From Chionoecetes opilio (Eukaryota; Arthropoda; Malacostraca; Decapoda; Majidae): 64,000 bases of DNA. Each line of letters starts with the position of its first letter. Positions within the stretch are counted from its first letter, which is position 1. The notes under the pieces are model-generated. The model saw nothing but the letters and a program-made list of their open reading frames with translations. It was not told where the DNA came from and searched no databases. The stretch lies in the NCBI GenBank assembly GCA_016584305.1, contig JACEEZ010016177.1, positions 275,001 through 339,000 on the forward strand, read 5' to 3'. Shown one piece after another: positions 36,801-46,764 of the stretch. Made by a program: the position numbers and the translations under genes.

Positions 36801-39800
36801 CTCGGACTTTCTTCGACGGGACCCCTCTCTCCATCGCACCGATCGATGCCTCCTTCCACGACGGAAAACGAGATCGATCCTCGGGTCGACGACGTTGTCG
36901 ATGGCTTCGGGATCTTAATGAGGGATGTAGGGCCACTGTTCCCGGAATCGCTTGAACAACTGAATCGTTGGTCCAGAGGATGGCCCCATCACCTCCTTGA
37001 ACGCAGCGGCCAGGATTAGTTCGATGCCGTGGTGGCGGCAGGCAAGGTTGAGAAGGGGTTTCCCCAAAGCTTCTTCTAGAAGACGACAGCAACCGGTATG
37101 AATTCCTGTATTGCTGGCTGTCGTGTCGAAAGACTACCGACCACCTTCTCCTTGATACCCCACTCGCCGAGAACTTCCACCACCTTTGTAGCCATCGCTG
37201 CTCCCGTTCCCGCTGGGAGCTTTGGCATTCCAAGCAGCTTCTCTTTTTCCAGGGCAGGACTGGAAACTATGATTGGAAGACGATCTACAAGATTCCCTTC
37301 TCCTTCTCCAGTTAAGTCGGGAAGCAATTTACCATCCCAGTGAACGATCAGAGGAGGCTCTTCTGCATTGATGAACTCTTGGAAGGAGGTCTTGATGTCC
37401 TCCGCAAGCGCCGTCCTGGCCATCATTCTGGATCGCGAAGTGTGCTTCGGGAAGCAGGCGTTAATCCTGAGCTGGAAGCCACAGCCTGGAGGAGGTGGGT
37501 CGCCTTCGGTCTGAGAGGTTCGTCCTGTCCAGCGCAGAGACCACTTCCGGTGTAACCTTCAGCCGCTTCTTGGGGGAGCTTGCTGACCTGCGATGATGTT
37601 TCCCCTCGAAACGGGGAATTCTCCTGGGACGATGGTCCAGATGACGGTGACGAAGAGTCGGAAAGGTCCACCGTCGCGAACTTCTCAGCCTTTGCCATCT
37701 TCTCCTTCTCCGCCATCTCACTTTTCCGCGCCAACTTCTTCATCCGCATCGTTTCCTTCCTCACCAGCTCTTGGTCTACTCCGCCCATTGCCATTTTCTG
37801 CTCCGTTCGCTGATCCCTCAGGAAGGCTTGGTCCTCTTTGTTCTTCATGGACGACAAAGCATCCTTATGCGATATGTCGAAGAGGCGACTGAGCTCGTTC
37901 TTGAATGGACTTCCTTTGCTTGTTGAGTGTCCGTACTCCTCTTCCTATTAATTTTCAGCTTCTCGTATTTCTTCACTACGGATTCCAACTTGACTTTGAT
38001 GGAAAAGGATCTCCATTGTTGGGATTTCGGCTTTCACCCACACTTCCACGAGTTCAGTGACAACAGCCTCCCGTTGCTCTTTGAGTTACATCCGAATGAG
38101 TAACAAACCCACGCAGCACTTCTTCTCCAGTGGGCAATTGGCGGCCGGTGAATTTCTCCAATGGTTGATCAAAGAGGAACAGTTTCGTGCTTTTCCGTGT
38201 AGAACACGCCATACTCACTCACTCTGGGAATCAAAAAGAAGAAAAAAAAAAATTAGAGATAAAAAAAAGAAAAAGAAAGAGTACTTTAACACCGACCGAC
38301 AGCGAACCGAAAGCTCACTGACGTCTCCCTCTCTCCCACTGACGTCTTCTTCTCTCCCACCGGATGTAGCAACCCCCACCGGATGTAACAACTTCCTTCC
38401 TCTTGATGGACCCCTAAATATTTTTTGAACTGTGGCAAATTTGGCCAGGAGTATTTTCTAGTCAGGTAGAACAAAATAATCAACATGCCCCAAGAATATT
38501 CAAATTTTGAATTTTTCCCCTATGATTTTGGACCACCCTAGCACTGTCTGGGTTGAGTTTAAGGTGTGGTAGAGTGTGGTAGGGTGTGGTGTGTGGCTGT
38601 GCTGGATGGGTGTATAGTGTAGTGGATGCAGATGTGGTATTATGTGGTTGTTAAGAGTGGACGCCATCATCAAAATCTTATCATTCTAACTCACTTAACT
38701 CCTCACAAGATTATTTACATGCCTTCTGTTCTCCCTGGGTGCTCTTGTAGGTGCATGGTCCTCCTCCTCCTCCTCCTCCTCCTCCTCCTCCTCCTCCTCC
38801 TCTTCTTCTTCTTCTTCTTGCTTTTCCTTTGCATTATCCTTTCTATCACAGATTTAGGTATTTTTGTATTCCTTATTCTTCCTATGTATTCTTATGTATT
38901 CCCTCTGTTCTCCCTATGTGCTCCTGTAGGTGAATGGTACTCCTCCTCCTCCTCCTCCTCCCCTCCTCCTCCTCCTCCTCCTCCTCCTCCTCCTCCTCCT
39001 CCTCCTCCTCCTCCTCCTCCTCCGACCTATCCTGTTCTTAATATACATAAATGACATTGACGAGGGAATCACATGCAGGATATCGAAATTTGCTGATGAC
39101 ACGAAAATCACAAACATAGCCTCTACAGAATCTCAGCGCCAACTCATACAAAACGACTTAAACACGCTAACAGAATGGTCAAAAACATGGCAAATGAATT
39201 TCAACCTTGACAAATGTCATGTACTACATATCGGTAATAACAACCCTCATAAAAGTTACGTGATGAACGATTTCCAACTAACAAGTGTTGATAAAGAAAA
39301 AGATTTAGGCGTTATAATCTCGAAAGATCTCAAACCGAATAACCAAATTATAGAGGTAGTAAAAACTGCAAATAAATTGGTTGGCTTTATTGGACGAACT
39401 TTCAGTTTCAAATCTGAAAAAGTTATACTCACTCTTTTTAACTCGCTTGTTCGCCCCATCTAGAATACTGTGTGCAGTTCTGGTCACCTTATTATAAAAA
39501 GGACATAGATAAACTAGAAAAATACAGCGCAGAGTAACCAAAATGATACCTAGATTGCGTAATAAATCGTACGAAAATCGGCTCAAAGAACTTAACTTAT
39601 TCCCACTAACAAAACGAAGGATAAGAGGTGACCTCATCGAAGTCTTTAAAATCTTCAATGATTTACGACGTAGTCCCAGAAAATCTTTTCACGCTAGACC
39701 GGTCAAGCTCAACTAGAAACAACGGATTTAAAATAAGCAGGAAACGGTTTGTAACGAACGAAGCAAAGTACTTCTTCACAAACCGTGTTTTAAAGGTATG

Positions 39801-41997
39801 GAATACCTTTAGTAGACGTAGTAAACTCAAATACAACAGAATCATTTAAAAATCGCGTCGATAAATATTTCATATAAAATCCCCGGTTGTCACTGTTTAT
39901 CTCGGAATAATAAATTTATCTCGCGGGCCTCTGATACTTACTCTCATTGCGTAAAATGATTGCGAGTCGCGTCTACACAACCCCTCCCACACGTCTCAGA
40001 CAGCCCCGAGTAAACGGTCACTTACTACAACTTTTGACCTGTGACGGGCTGTGGTTCAGTAAGGGCCCCTGTCAGTTAGTGACCACCATCGGGATTTATA
40101 TACCAGGGGTCACTGCTGCAGGGGGCATTGAAGTGCACGGCGTCCTACTTGGAAAGTGCACTACCGCAGTGGATTGAACGGAGCTGGGTGCCTGATTGAC
40201 TGCTGCCTCCCAAGAAAGCGCCAGGCAAGGCTGCCGCAACACCCTTGAACTTCCACACTGAGCCTACACCAACACTACATTAGACCTCATAACACACACA
40301 GATAGCCCCGAGTTAACGGTTACCACTACTACTCTCGACCTGTGACGGGTTGTGGACCAGTAAGGGTCCTGTCAGTTAGTGACCACCATCGGGATTTAAG
40401 GTACCAGGGGTCACTGCTGCAGGAGGCATTGAAGTGTACGGCGTCCTACATGGAAAGTACACAATCCGCAGTGGATTGAACGGAGCTGGGGCCTGATTGA
40501 CTGCTGCCTCCCAAGAAAGCGCCAGGCAAGGCTGCCGCACCACCCTTGAACCTCCACACTGTGTTCACACCATTACAAAACACACATAACATGACCTATC
40601 TATCAAGCACTAAACCTACCCCCACAAACTAGTAGTAGTTAGCCATAGATTACAGCTTTCAACTTTCCTCACAAATTCCATGCAGTTTTTCTATCACTTC
40701 ACTTCACTTCATTTCCCACTTCACTTCCACTTTCCACTTTCCACTTCACTTCCACTTCCACTTCACTTCATTTCCGGCCAGCTTCGGCTGGAGGGATGGG
40801 TGGGTGGGGAGGAGCCTTCTACTTTCCTATCCTTTCTCTCTTATCATCTAGTTAGTGTAGTGTAGTTAAAGCAAACAGCCTTGTAAGGACCTATCGGTCT
40901 GTTGCTGTTTGTGTTTCCTTTGTAATCCTTTGTAATCCTCCTCCTCCTCTTCCTCTTCCTCTTCCTCTTCCTCCTCTTCCTCTTCCTCTTCCTCCTCCTC
41001 CTCCACCTCCTCCTCTTCTTCTTGCTTTTCCTTTGCATTATCCTTTCTATCTCAGATTTAAGTATTTTCTTACTCCTTATTCTTCCTATGTATTAGTCTT
41101 ACTCCTTATTCTTCCTATGTATTAGTCTTACTCCTTATTCTTCCTATGTATTAGTCTTACTCCTTATTCTTCCTATGTATTAGTCTTACTCCTTATTCTT
41201 CCTATGTATTCTTATATTCTTCCCATGTATTAGTCTTACTCCTTATTCTTCTTATGTATTAGTCTTACTCCTTATTCTTCCTATGTATTCTTATATTCTT
41301 CCTATGTATTAGTCTTACTCCTTATTCTTCCTATGTATTCTTATATTCTTCCTATGTATTAGTCTTACTCCTTATTCTTCCTATGTATTCTTATATTCTT
41401 CCTATGTATTAGTCTTACTCCTTATTCTTCCTATGTATTCTTATATTCTTCCTATGTATTAGTCTTACTCCTTATTCTTCCTATGTATTCTTATATTCTT
41501 CCTATGTATTAGTCTTACTCCTTATTCTTCCTATGTATTCTTATATTCTTCCTATGTATTAGTCTTACTCCTTATTCTTCCTATGTATTCTTATATTCTT
41601 CCTATGTATTAGTCTTACTCCTTATTCTTCCTATGTATTCTTATATTCTTCCTATGTATTAGTCTTACTCCTTATTCTTCCTATGTATTAGTCTTACTCC
41701 TTATTCTTCCTATGTATTCTTATATTCTTCCTATGTATTAGTCTTATTCCTTATTCTTCCTATGTATTCTTATATTCTTCCTATGTATTAGTCTTACTCC
41801 TTATTCTTCTTATGTATTCCCTCTGTTCTCCCTGTGATGTGTAGGTGCATGAGTACTACGACAAGTGGCTGCTGCACAAGAAGCCCCACCCACCACCCGC
41901 CCCCGTGCTAGTCATCGATGCCGACCAGGCGCTGGAGGAGGTCAAGAAGGAATACGAACTCCAGAAGCCAGTCATCATGGGTCAGAAAGCCGTCTGA
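30793..41997 (+). CDS. dnk: Deoxynucleoside kinase (dNK/dCK/TK2 family), 7 exons
   Basis: Exons: 30793-30860 (tentative), 32098-32206, 32806-32928, 33956-34135, 34623-34741, 35271-35365, 41845-41997. All join in frame except for one extra T in exon 4. The product is about 281 residues, or 258 if translation starts at 32099; Drosophila dNK is about 250. Motifs: P-loop EGNIGSGKST, EPIKQW, LIERSLQNNRYCF, the LID-type region RTSPEVVHARMMKRGRSEE, and VLVIDADQ near the end. The enzyme transfers the gamma-phosphate of ATP to deoxynucleosides, the first step of nucleotide salvage. The family call is firm; substrate range cannot be read from the sequence. Confidence 0.9.
30861..31650. other. Intron/intergenic, no feature seen
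   Basis: No repeat family or coding signal recognised. A local run of TTCGTAC-type words lies at 31200-31290. Confidence 0.4.
31655..32035. mobile_element. Second foldback element with a GGTTA-containing loop
   Basis: The left arm (TTTTCTGATGCGCCTTATG, TTTCTGGTGTG, CTGCTAACCGTTTCTGTCGC) is mirrored at the right (GCGCCAAAAAAAGGTTAGCA, CACACCAGAAAAACATAAG, GCGCATCAGAAAA). It shares the ACCGTTTCTGTCGC arm word and the GGTTA loop with 28695-29265, so the two are one family. Confidence 0.8.
32098..32206 (+). CDS. dnk: Nucleoside kinase exon 2 (N-terminal, basic cluster)
   Basis: Acceptor tcttcag, donor ctg|gtgtgt. ATG at 32099 gives MSSKVASMSPVKTFAAQEQE and then TTPVKRKIDSL, a basic cluster like the N-terminal signal region of dCK. 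It leaves in phase 0, matching exon 3. Confidence 0.75.
32548..32675 (-). mobile_element. TTAA-flanked MITE, truncated copy 5
   Basis: Only the half with ACCAAATTAGTTGGTCGACA through GGGTCTCAAAGGGTTAA remains; the CCCCTTCACG end is missing. It lies in intron 2 of the nucleoside kinase. Confidence 0.75.
32806..32928 (+). CDS. dnk: Nucleoside kinase exon 3: P-loop
   Basis: Acceptor ctcccgcag, donor catcag|gtactc, phase 0 both ends. FVVSIEGNIGSGKSTFLQHF contains the Walker A motif with its Lys-Ser pair. Confidence 0.92.
32935..33290. repeat. C/A-rich degenerate repeat (CCCACCCTCACA type)
   Basis: CACCCTCACAACCACC-like words, beginning right after the exon 3 donor. Confidence 0.8.
33305..33600 (-). 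mobile_element. 3' fragment of a non-LTR retrotransposon ORF
   Basis: The reverse strand encodes ITWRDELFSEEVSRRCGLKE and RLRWFGHVKRREGGEALG, the C-terminal signature common in animal LINE-like ORF2 proteins after the reverse transcriptase. The fragment has no RT core and is an old insertion in nucleoside kinase intron 3. Confidence 0.75.
33956..34135 (+). CDS. dnk: Nucleoside kinase exon 4, with a 1-base frameshift
   Basis: Acceptor atctgcag, donor aacag|gtgagt. Starts EPIKQWTNLEGHNLLEML, then YKDPERWSF. At about 34037-34042 the run CTCTTTCC has one T too many for the expected LFQSYVQLTRL. Downstream, VKLIERSLQNNR resumes in the shifted frame and fits exon 5 only if one T is discounted. A homopolymer assembly error is the simplest reading; a real lesion cannot be excluded. 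Confidence 0.85.
34623..34741 (+). CDS. dnk: Nucleoside kinase exon 5
   Basis: Acceptor tgtttcag, donor attg|gtgagt, phase 2 in and 1 out. It completes the ERS..RYCFLE active-site segment and continues CKYYELLESKLDIGIDLI. Confidence 0.88.
34778..35133 (-). mobile_element. tRNA-derived SINE, full length
   Basis: Read on the - strand, it begins GGCGGTAGCAGAGTGGTTAG (A-box-like), has the B-box-like GAGTTCGATCCCC about 50 bases on, then a conserved body. It ends in a long A run (T run at 34778-34798 on +). A truncated copy is at 23652-23820. It lies in nucleoside kinase intron 5. Confidence 0.8.
35271..35365 (+). CDS. dnk: Nucleoside kinase exon 6: LID region
   Basis: Acceptor cctcttgcag, donor aaaaag|gtgaga, phase 1 in and 0 out. 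VYLRTSPEVVHARMMKRGRS then EEAGVPLDYLKK is the Arg-rich lid of dNK-family kinases. Confidence 0.9.
35559..35772 (+). mobile_element. TTAA-flanked MITE, copy 6
   Basis: Starts TTAACCCCTTGAGGCCCAG, ends GGCTTGAAGGGGTTA. It lies at the start of nucleoside kinase intron 6. Confidence 0.85.
35801..38538 (-). mobile_element. DDE-type DNA transposon, 2.7 kb, decayed
   Basis: Termini GGGTGGTCCAAAA and TTTTGGACCACCC are inverted and flanked by TA on both sides. Inside, the - strand encodes pieces of one long protein in several frames. Recognisable parts are PPLIVHWDGKLLPDLTG, VDRLPIIVSS, FDTTASNTGIHTG, LACRHHGIELILAAAF, and, towards 36030, NGAIGKTTLTTFSRHLWYLG. HWDGK, FDTTASNTG and the RHH block recur in a widespread, mostly unnamed animal transposase family known to me only as such. 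No superfamily is assigned. Confidence 0.75.
36027..37860 (-). pseudogene. Transposase-like gene of the 2.7-kb element, frameshifted
   Basis: The N-terminal charged part (37423-37857) leads to the HWDGK part (37076-37426). A frameshift near 37130 then separates EKVVGSL from FDTTASNTG, whose frame runs on to about 36985. The C-terminal part is open from 36839 to 36027. The breaks make it non-functional as sequenced. Confidence 0.65.
38722..38935 (+). repeat. dnk: Two decoy copies of the nucleoside kinase exon 7 acceptor
   Basis: TTCTGTTCTCCCTGGGTGCT..TAG|GTGCATGG (AG at 38749-38750) and CTCTGTTCTCCCTATGTGCT..TAG|GTGAATGG (AG at 38928-38929) match the functional CTCTGTTCTCCCTGTG..TAG|GTGCATGAG at 41817-41853. 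Each decoy is followed by a CCT array. Confidence 0.8.
38760..39025. repeat. (CCT)n arrays
   Basis: CCT/CTT triplet arrays at 38760-38820 and 38940-39022, separated by a spacer (TTTTCCTTTGCATTATCCTT) that recurs after a third CCT array at 40935-41030. Confidence 0.9.
39030..39870 (+). mobile_element. Non-LTR retrotransposon fragment (reverse transcriptase, 3' part)
   Basis: PILFLIYINDIDEGITCRIS then FADDTK is the catalytic core of a LINE reverse transcriptase. LNTLTEWSKTWQMNFNLDKC and LGVIISKDL follow. It shifts frame after about 39463 and shows degenerate RT C-terminal matches to about 39870. 5' truncated. Confidence 0.85.
40000..40590 (+). repeat. ~305-bp unit duplicated in tandem
   Basis: Copies at about 40002-40275 and 40307-40580 share GTCAGTTAGTGACCACCATC, GGGGTCACTGCTGCAGG and CCTGATTGACTGCTGCCTCC. 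There is no open frame and no identity is offered. Confidence 0.85.
40930..41820. repeat. CCT array then TTCTTCCTATGTATT minisatellite
   Basis: A third CCT tract (40937-41030), followed by about 770 bp of alternating 29-bp (TTCTTCCTATGTATTAGTC plus TTACTCCTTA) and ~21-bp units. The array runs up to the exon 7 acceptor, and its unit words occur before both decoy acceptors. Confidence 0.9.
41845..41997 (+). CDS. dnk: Nucleoside kinase exon 7 and stop
   Basis: Acceptor gatgtgtag, phase 0, stop TGA at 41995-41997. VHEYYDKWLLHKK followed by VLVIDADQALEEVKKEYE is the C-terminal domain of the family. Here the acceptor tract is poor (gtgatgtgtag) compared with the decoys. Confidence 0.9.
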   Translation: MHEYYDKWLLHKKPHPPPAPVLVIDADQALEEVKKEYELQKPVIMGQKAV

Positions 41998-42039
41998 CCC
42001 GATAACTCAACACTGTCACCACCAAGGCATTTCAGATCT

Positions 42040-42935
42040 CCGAACACTCAGGTACAACCCACAATGGAAATTATAACCTGTATTTATTTCATTGTACAGT
42101 TATGCATATTACAGATCTCCGAACACTCAGGTACAACCCACAATGGAAATAATAACCTGCATTTATTTCATTATATAGTTATGCATATTACAGACTGAGT
42201 TACAACCTACAATGGAAATTATAACCTACAAGCATTTCTTTATTTAGTTATACATATTACAGACTGAGTTACAACCCACAATGGAAATTATAACCTACAA
42301 GCATTTCTTTATTTAGTTATACATATTACAGACTGAGTTACAACCCACAATGGAAATTATAACCTACAAGCATTTCGTTATTTAGTTATGCATATTACAG
42401 ACTGAGTTACAACCCACAATGGAAATTATAACCTACAAGCATTTCTTTATTTAGTTATGCATATTACAGACTGAGTTACAACCCACAATGGAAATTATAA
42501 CCTACAAGTATTTCTTTATTTAGTTATGCATATTACAGACTGAGTTACAACCCACAATGGAAATTATAACCTACAAGCATTTCGTTATTTAGTTATACAT
42601 ATTACAGACTGAGTTACAACCCACAATGGAAATTATAACCTACAAGCATTTCTCTATTCAGTTATACATAGTACAGACTGAGTTACAACCTACAATGGAA
42701 ATTATAACCTACAAGCATTTCTCTATTCAGTTATACATATTACAGACTGAGTTACAACCTACAATGGAAATTATAACCTACAAGCATTTCTTTATTTAGT
42801 TATACATATTACAGACTGAGTTACAACCTACAATGGAAATTTAACCTACAAGCATTTCTTTATTTAATTATACATATTACAGACTGAGTTACAACCCACA
42901 ATGGAAATTATAACCTGTAAGTATTTTATTTTCCA
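42040..42935 (+). repeat. ~60-bp tandem array in the nucleoside kinase 3' flank
   Basis: About 14 units containing ACAGACTGAGTTACAACC, AATGGAAATTATAACCTAC and TTTAGTTATACATATT. It begins 40 bases after the stop and is probably transcribed as 3' UTR. A GT tract follows at 43020-43050. 43051-43290 holds nothing recognisable. Confidence 0.9.
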
Positions 42936-43290
42936 GTGAGACAGTTCAGACTGAGGTGGTCAATGCCTTCTCTCAATGACCCATAGCTAGAAGCATGGGT
43001 CAGACGTGCTACTTCTTGTGTGTGCATGTGTGTGTGTGTGTGTGTGTGTCTTTTTCAGCTCTTTCGTGGTGGCTGGGTGGGGACCGTAATGATAACGATA
43101 ATAATTTTATTCTGACCCGAAGGCATACCGGAAAAACAACAGTAACAACATGATATAATTATAGACATGAGAGAATTTAAGTACTAAAGCAAATAATAAT
43201 GCAGGAGTTTGCAGGTTTATATGTGTTGTGGGTGTCAACATGTTACTGGTATTGTGTTTGGGTCCAGGGTGTGTAGAGGAAATGCCTGTT

Positions 43291-43503
43291 TTAACCCCTT
43301 CACGCCCAGATTTTTCCCTTGCTACAGAAAATCATATGTTGTCGAGCCATGAAATTAAAAAAAGTCACTTAATATACCAAATTAGTTAGTCGACAAGGAT
43401 ACTAAACAGGTCCTATCTATAGAATATTACTTATAGTCACTAAAAATCATCTAATGGCACCCAAATTACAATGGAAATTACGTTCTGGGCCTCAAGGAGT
43501 TAA
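43291..43503 (-). mobile_element. TTAA-flanked MITE, copy 7
   Basis: TTAACCCCTTCACGCCCAG at left and GGGCCTCAAGGAGTTAA at right, 213 bp. Confidence 0.87.
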
Positions 43504-43824
43504 TGGTATTGAGGCTGGATTTTATTATATATCACTGAAACATTCTGTGATGGAGGTTATCAAGCAGTAATTACGATGGTTTAGTTACCCTTATCATATA
43601 GAGTAGATCAACCCCATTCCTTATATATAGACTTCTATTTTAAAGACTTTTAGAGGATGTTTTATATTCCTATGCGGAAGTTTTTTAATATTTGTGGCAT
43701 CGAGTAAGCTAAACACTACTAGATTTATGTATAGAGATTCCTATGTAAATATTTTGTATTTTTTAGAGAAGTGAATAGTGTTACGTATTTCCCATGATAA
43801 CTAAGAAATATGTCTTGTGTTGTG

Positions 43825-44355
43825 TGCTACCTGACATGGCTAAAAGGCCTAATTATATGACTGATTAGTACTGACATGGCTAAAAGGCCTAATTATATGA
43901 CTGATTAGTACTGACATGGCTAAAAGGCCTAATTATATGACTGATTAGTACTGACATGGCTAAAAGGCCTAATTATATGACTGATTAGTACTGACATGGC
44001 TAAAAGGCCTAATTATATGACTGATTAGTACTGACATGTCTAGAAGGCCTATTTATATGACTGATTAGTTCTGGCATGTCTAAAAGGCCTAATTATATGA
44101 TGACTGATTAGTTCTGACATGTCTAGAAGGCCTATTTATATGACTGATTAGTTCTGACATGGCTAAAAGGCCTAATTATATGACTGATTAGTACTGACAT
44201 GGCTAAAGGGCCTAATTATATGACTGATTAGTACTGACATGTCTAGAAGGCCTATTTATATGACTGATTAGTTCTGACATTTCTAGAAGGCCTATTTATA
44301 TGACTGATTAGTTCTGACATGTCTAGAAGGCCTATTTATATGACTGATTAGTACG
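43825..44355. repeat. 40-bp tandem array
   Basis: About 13 units combining CTGACATGGCTAAAAGGCCT with AATTATATGACTGATTAGTA. The first five are almost identical; later ones switch to a GACATGTCTAGAAGGCC variant. Confidence 0.93.
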
Positions 44356-44387
44356 ACAACACTAAACCAGATGAGATACTGTTGTCA

Positions 44388-44600
44388 TTAACCCCTTCAC
44401 GCCCAGATCTTTCCTTTGCTGTATGAAATCGTCTGTTATTAGCCATAAAACTACGAAAAAGTAACCAAATAAACCAAACTAGCTAATGGGACAAGGATAT
44501 TAAACAGGTCATAGCTATATAATATTGCTTATGTTCATTAAAAGCGTCGAATGGTGGTTATATTACAATGAAAATTACGTTCTGGGCCTCAAGGGGTTAA
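44388..44600 (-). mobile_element. TTAA-flanked MITE, copy 8
   Basis: TTAACCCCTTCACGCCCAG to GGGCCTCAAGGGGTTAA, 213 bp. The cleanest copy, with intact TTAA at both ends. Confidence 0.88.
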
Positions 44601-45160
44601 TTTTGATCTGTGTGTTATTGTTTAAGTGTTATTGGTGCCCAGCCTACAGTAATGAAAGAAGGAAAAGTGTGAGGCTACAACAACCTTACCTAGAGGAGGA
44701 AGAGGCTATAGTGGGGGAGTATTTGTTTGGAGAGGGGAATGTGGAAGAAGCAAAAAGAACAATCAACAGGTTTTGGATGACCAGAGAAAATAAGAAGAAA
44801 GAAAAGGAAAGAAACTAAAAATATAGTATAAGAAAAGACAACAAGAAGAAACACGTCAGGGAGTGCCGTTGAAAAAGGCCTGACTCTCGACCCACAACTG
44901 AACTGAACTGACTGTTAGGCTGAGCTCAGAGTCAGTGTTGTGAAGTCAGCATTGCCGCAAACTGTAGGCCTAAGAAGATTTTCGGGTTCCCAGGCCATGA
45001 CAAATATCCCACCTACACATGTAAAGACAGTCTAGTTTTTGTAGCTCTTTTATACTTTACAAATATATTTAATGTCCATGAAAACCTTTAATGCTTTCTT
45101 AACCCTCAACTCCTATTTTTGTCATTGGATATTTCTTTATTTCCTCTTGTGGCCTCTTGT
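44601..45160. other. Intergenic, no gene seen
   Basis: An open stretch of about 60 codons (44640-44817, EEEEAIVGEYLFGEGNVEEA) has no recognisable domain and no supporting splice sites, so it is not called a gene. Confidence 0.4.
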
Positions 45161-45164
45161 AGCT

Positions 45165-45665
45165 TCCTTATTTTCTTATTTCCTACACTTTTTATCAGGT
45201 TCTTCAGAGATTTTTGGTCTTCACTATAGTCTCTGCGAATTTCTGTAACCCATCTACTTTGGGTTACAGAAATTCGCAGAGAATTTCTGTAACCCAAAGT
45301 AGATGGGTTACAGAAATTCGCAGAGACTAGTGAAGACCAAAAATCTCTGAAGAACCTGATAAAAAGTTCGATATTTCTTTATTTCCTCTTGTGGCCTCTT
45401 GTAGCTTCCTTATTTTCTTATTTCCTACACTTTTTATCAGGTTCTTCAGAGATTTTTGGTCTTCACTATAGTCTCTGCGAATTTCTGTAACCCAAAGTCC
45501 AAAAATCTCTGAAGAACCTGATAAAAAGTTAGATATTTCTTTATTTCCTCTTGTGGCCTCTTGTAGCTTCCTTATTTTCTTATTTCCTACACTTTTTATC
45601 AGGTTCTTCAGAGATTTTTGGTCTTCACTATAGTCTCTGCGAATTTCTGTAACCCATCTACTCTG
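45165..45665. repeat. Complex of near-perfect palindrome and direct repeats
   Basis: CAGGTTCTTCAGAGATTTTT..TTCTGTAACCCATCTACTT (45198-45260) is mirrored at about 45262-45365 to form a palindrome of some 170 bp. The whole arm, with a preceding CCTCTTGTGGCCTCTTGTAG, recurs directly at 45385-45500 and 45555-45665. Confidence 0.85.
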
Positions 45666-45824
45666 TATCTCAAATCTGCAGTTGCGCTCCTTCCACCTCT
45701 AGCCTTTCTCATATTTCTACCGTACTTCGTTATGTTAATATTAATTTATTTACTTAGGCTAACCCCACTTAACTTAGTGACATGTATTTCCAGTTAGTTT
45801 CCACTTCATCTACCTATGATAAGA

Positions 45825-46135
45825 ACACAAGAAAATAAGGAAGCTACAAGAGGCCGTGAGAGTTGAGACCTACACGTGGTAGTATTCATTCTAGGGTTTA
45901 GGGCTGACAACCGGGTACCAAAGACGAGTAGGAAAATTTGAAACTATATGCTTGCAGATACAAAGCATAAAACAACACTGAAACAAAGTAGATTATACAG
46001 TCATGATATAAAGTACTGTACGTGTATTATCTTCAGTGGTACCTAAAAATCAGTAGTGATGCTATAATTCGTAATATATGGCAGCTGGCGACATTAGTGC
46101 AGGTGGCGACTAAAGTGTTATCTACGGTACCTCAA
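45825..46135. repeat. Fragments of two dispersed repeats
   Basis: AAATAAGGAAGCTACAAGAGG..ACCTACACGTGG-type sequence (45832-45885) belongs to the repeat at 4040/14930. CAGTAGTGATGCTATAATTC..GGCGACATTA (46053-46105) is one arm of the foldback at 25340. Confidence 0.6.
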
Positions 46136-46159
46136 ACCTTTTACCATAGATATAGAAAC

Positions 46160-46762
46160 TCCCTTAGATAGTTAACGCTAATTTATGCATGCTGCTAATT
46201 CATTTATGACTAAACGAACTTTTTCAATGGAAAGCTAATTAAATTTCGCTTCTATTGATATTCTCCAAGTAAAAAGTTTTTCCGCAAAATATTAAATGGC
46301 GAAGAGTTTAAGTTAATGCATATTTCTTGGAAAGTCTCATAATGGCATTTCTTTAGTGTGTTTTTCGGTTTTTTATTGGATAATATTATAGAACAAACAT
46401 TTCCAAAGATGACAGTATCTATTATATACTGATAAACATATTAGGTAGGAAATTACCCGATTTCATGATTTTTAATATTTAGTTAACGCTAATTTATGCA
46501 TGCTGTTAATTCATTTGTGACTAAACGAAATATATCAATGGAAAGCTAATTAAATTCCTATTCTATTGATATTCTCCATGTAAAAAGTTTTCCCGCAAAA
46601 TATTAAATGGCGAAGAATTTAAGTTAATGCATATTTCTTGAAAGTCTCATAATGGCATTTCTTTTGTGTGTTTTACGTTTTTTTATTTGATAATATTATA
46701 GAACAAACATTTCCGAAGATAACAGTATATCTTTTATACTAATAAACATTATATTAGGTAGG
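46160..46762. repeat. ~310-bp AT-rich unit in two tandem copies
   Basis: Both copies contain AACGCTAATTTATGCATGCT, ATTCTCCA(A/T)GTAAAAAGTTT and CTCATAATGGCATTTCTTT. A third copy of the same unit lies at 55730-56035. Confidence 0.85.
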
Positions 46763-46764
46763 TA

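Noticed and set aside
36325..37892. Several + frames of 80-190 codons
   Set aside because: They are antisense shadows of the decayed transposase on the - strand.
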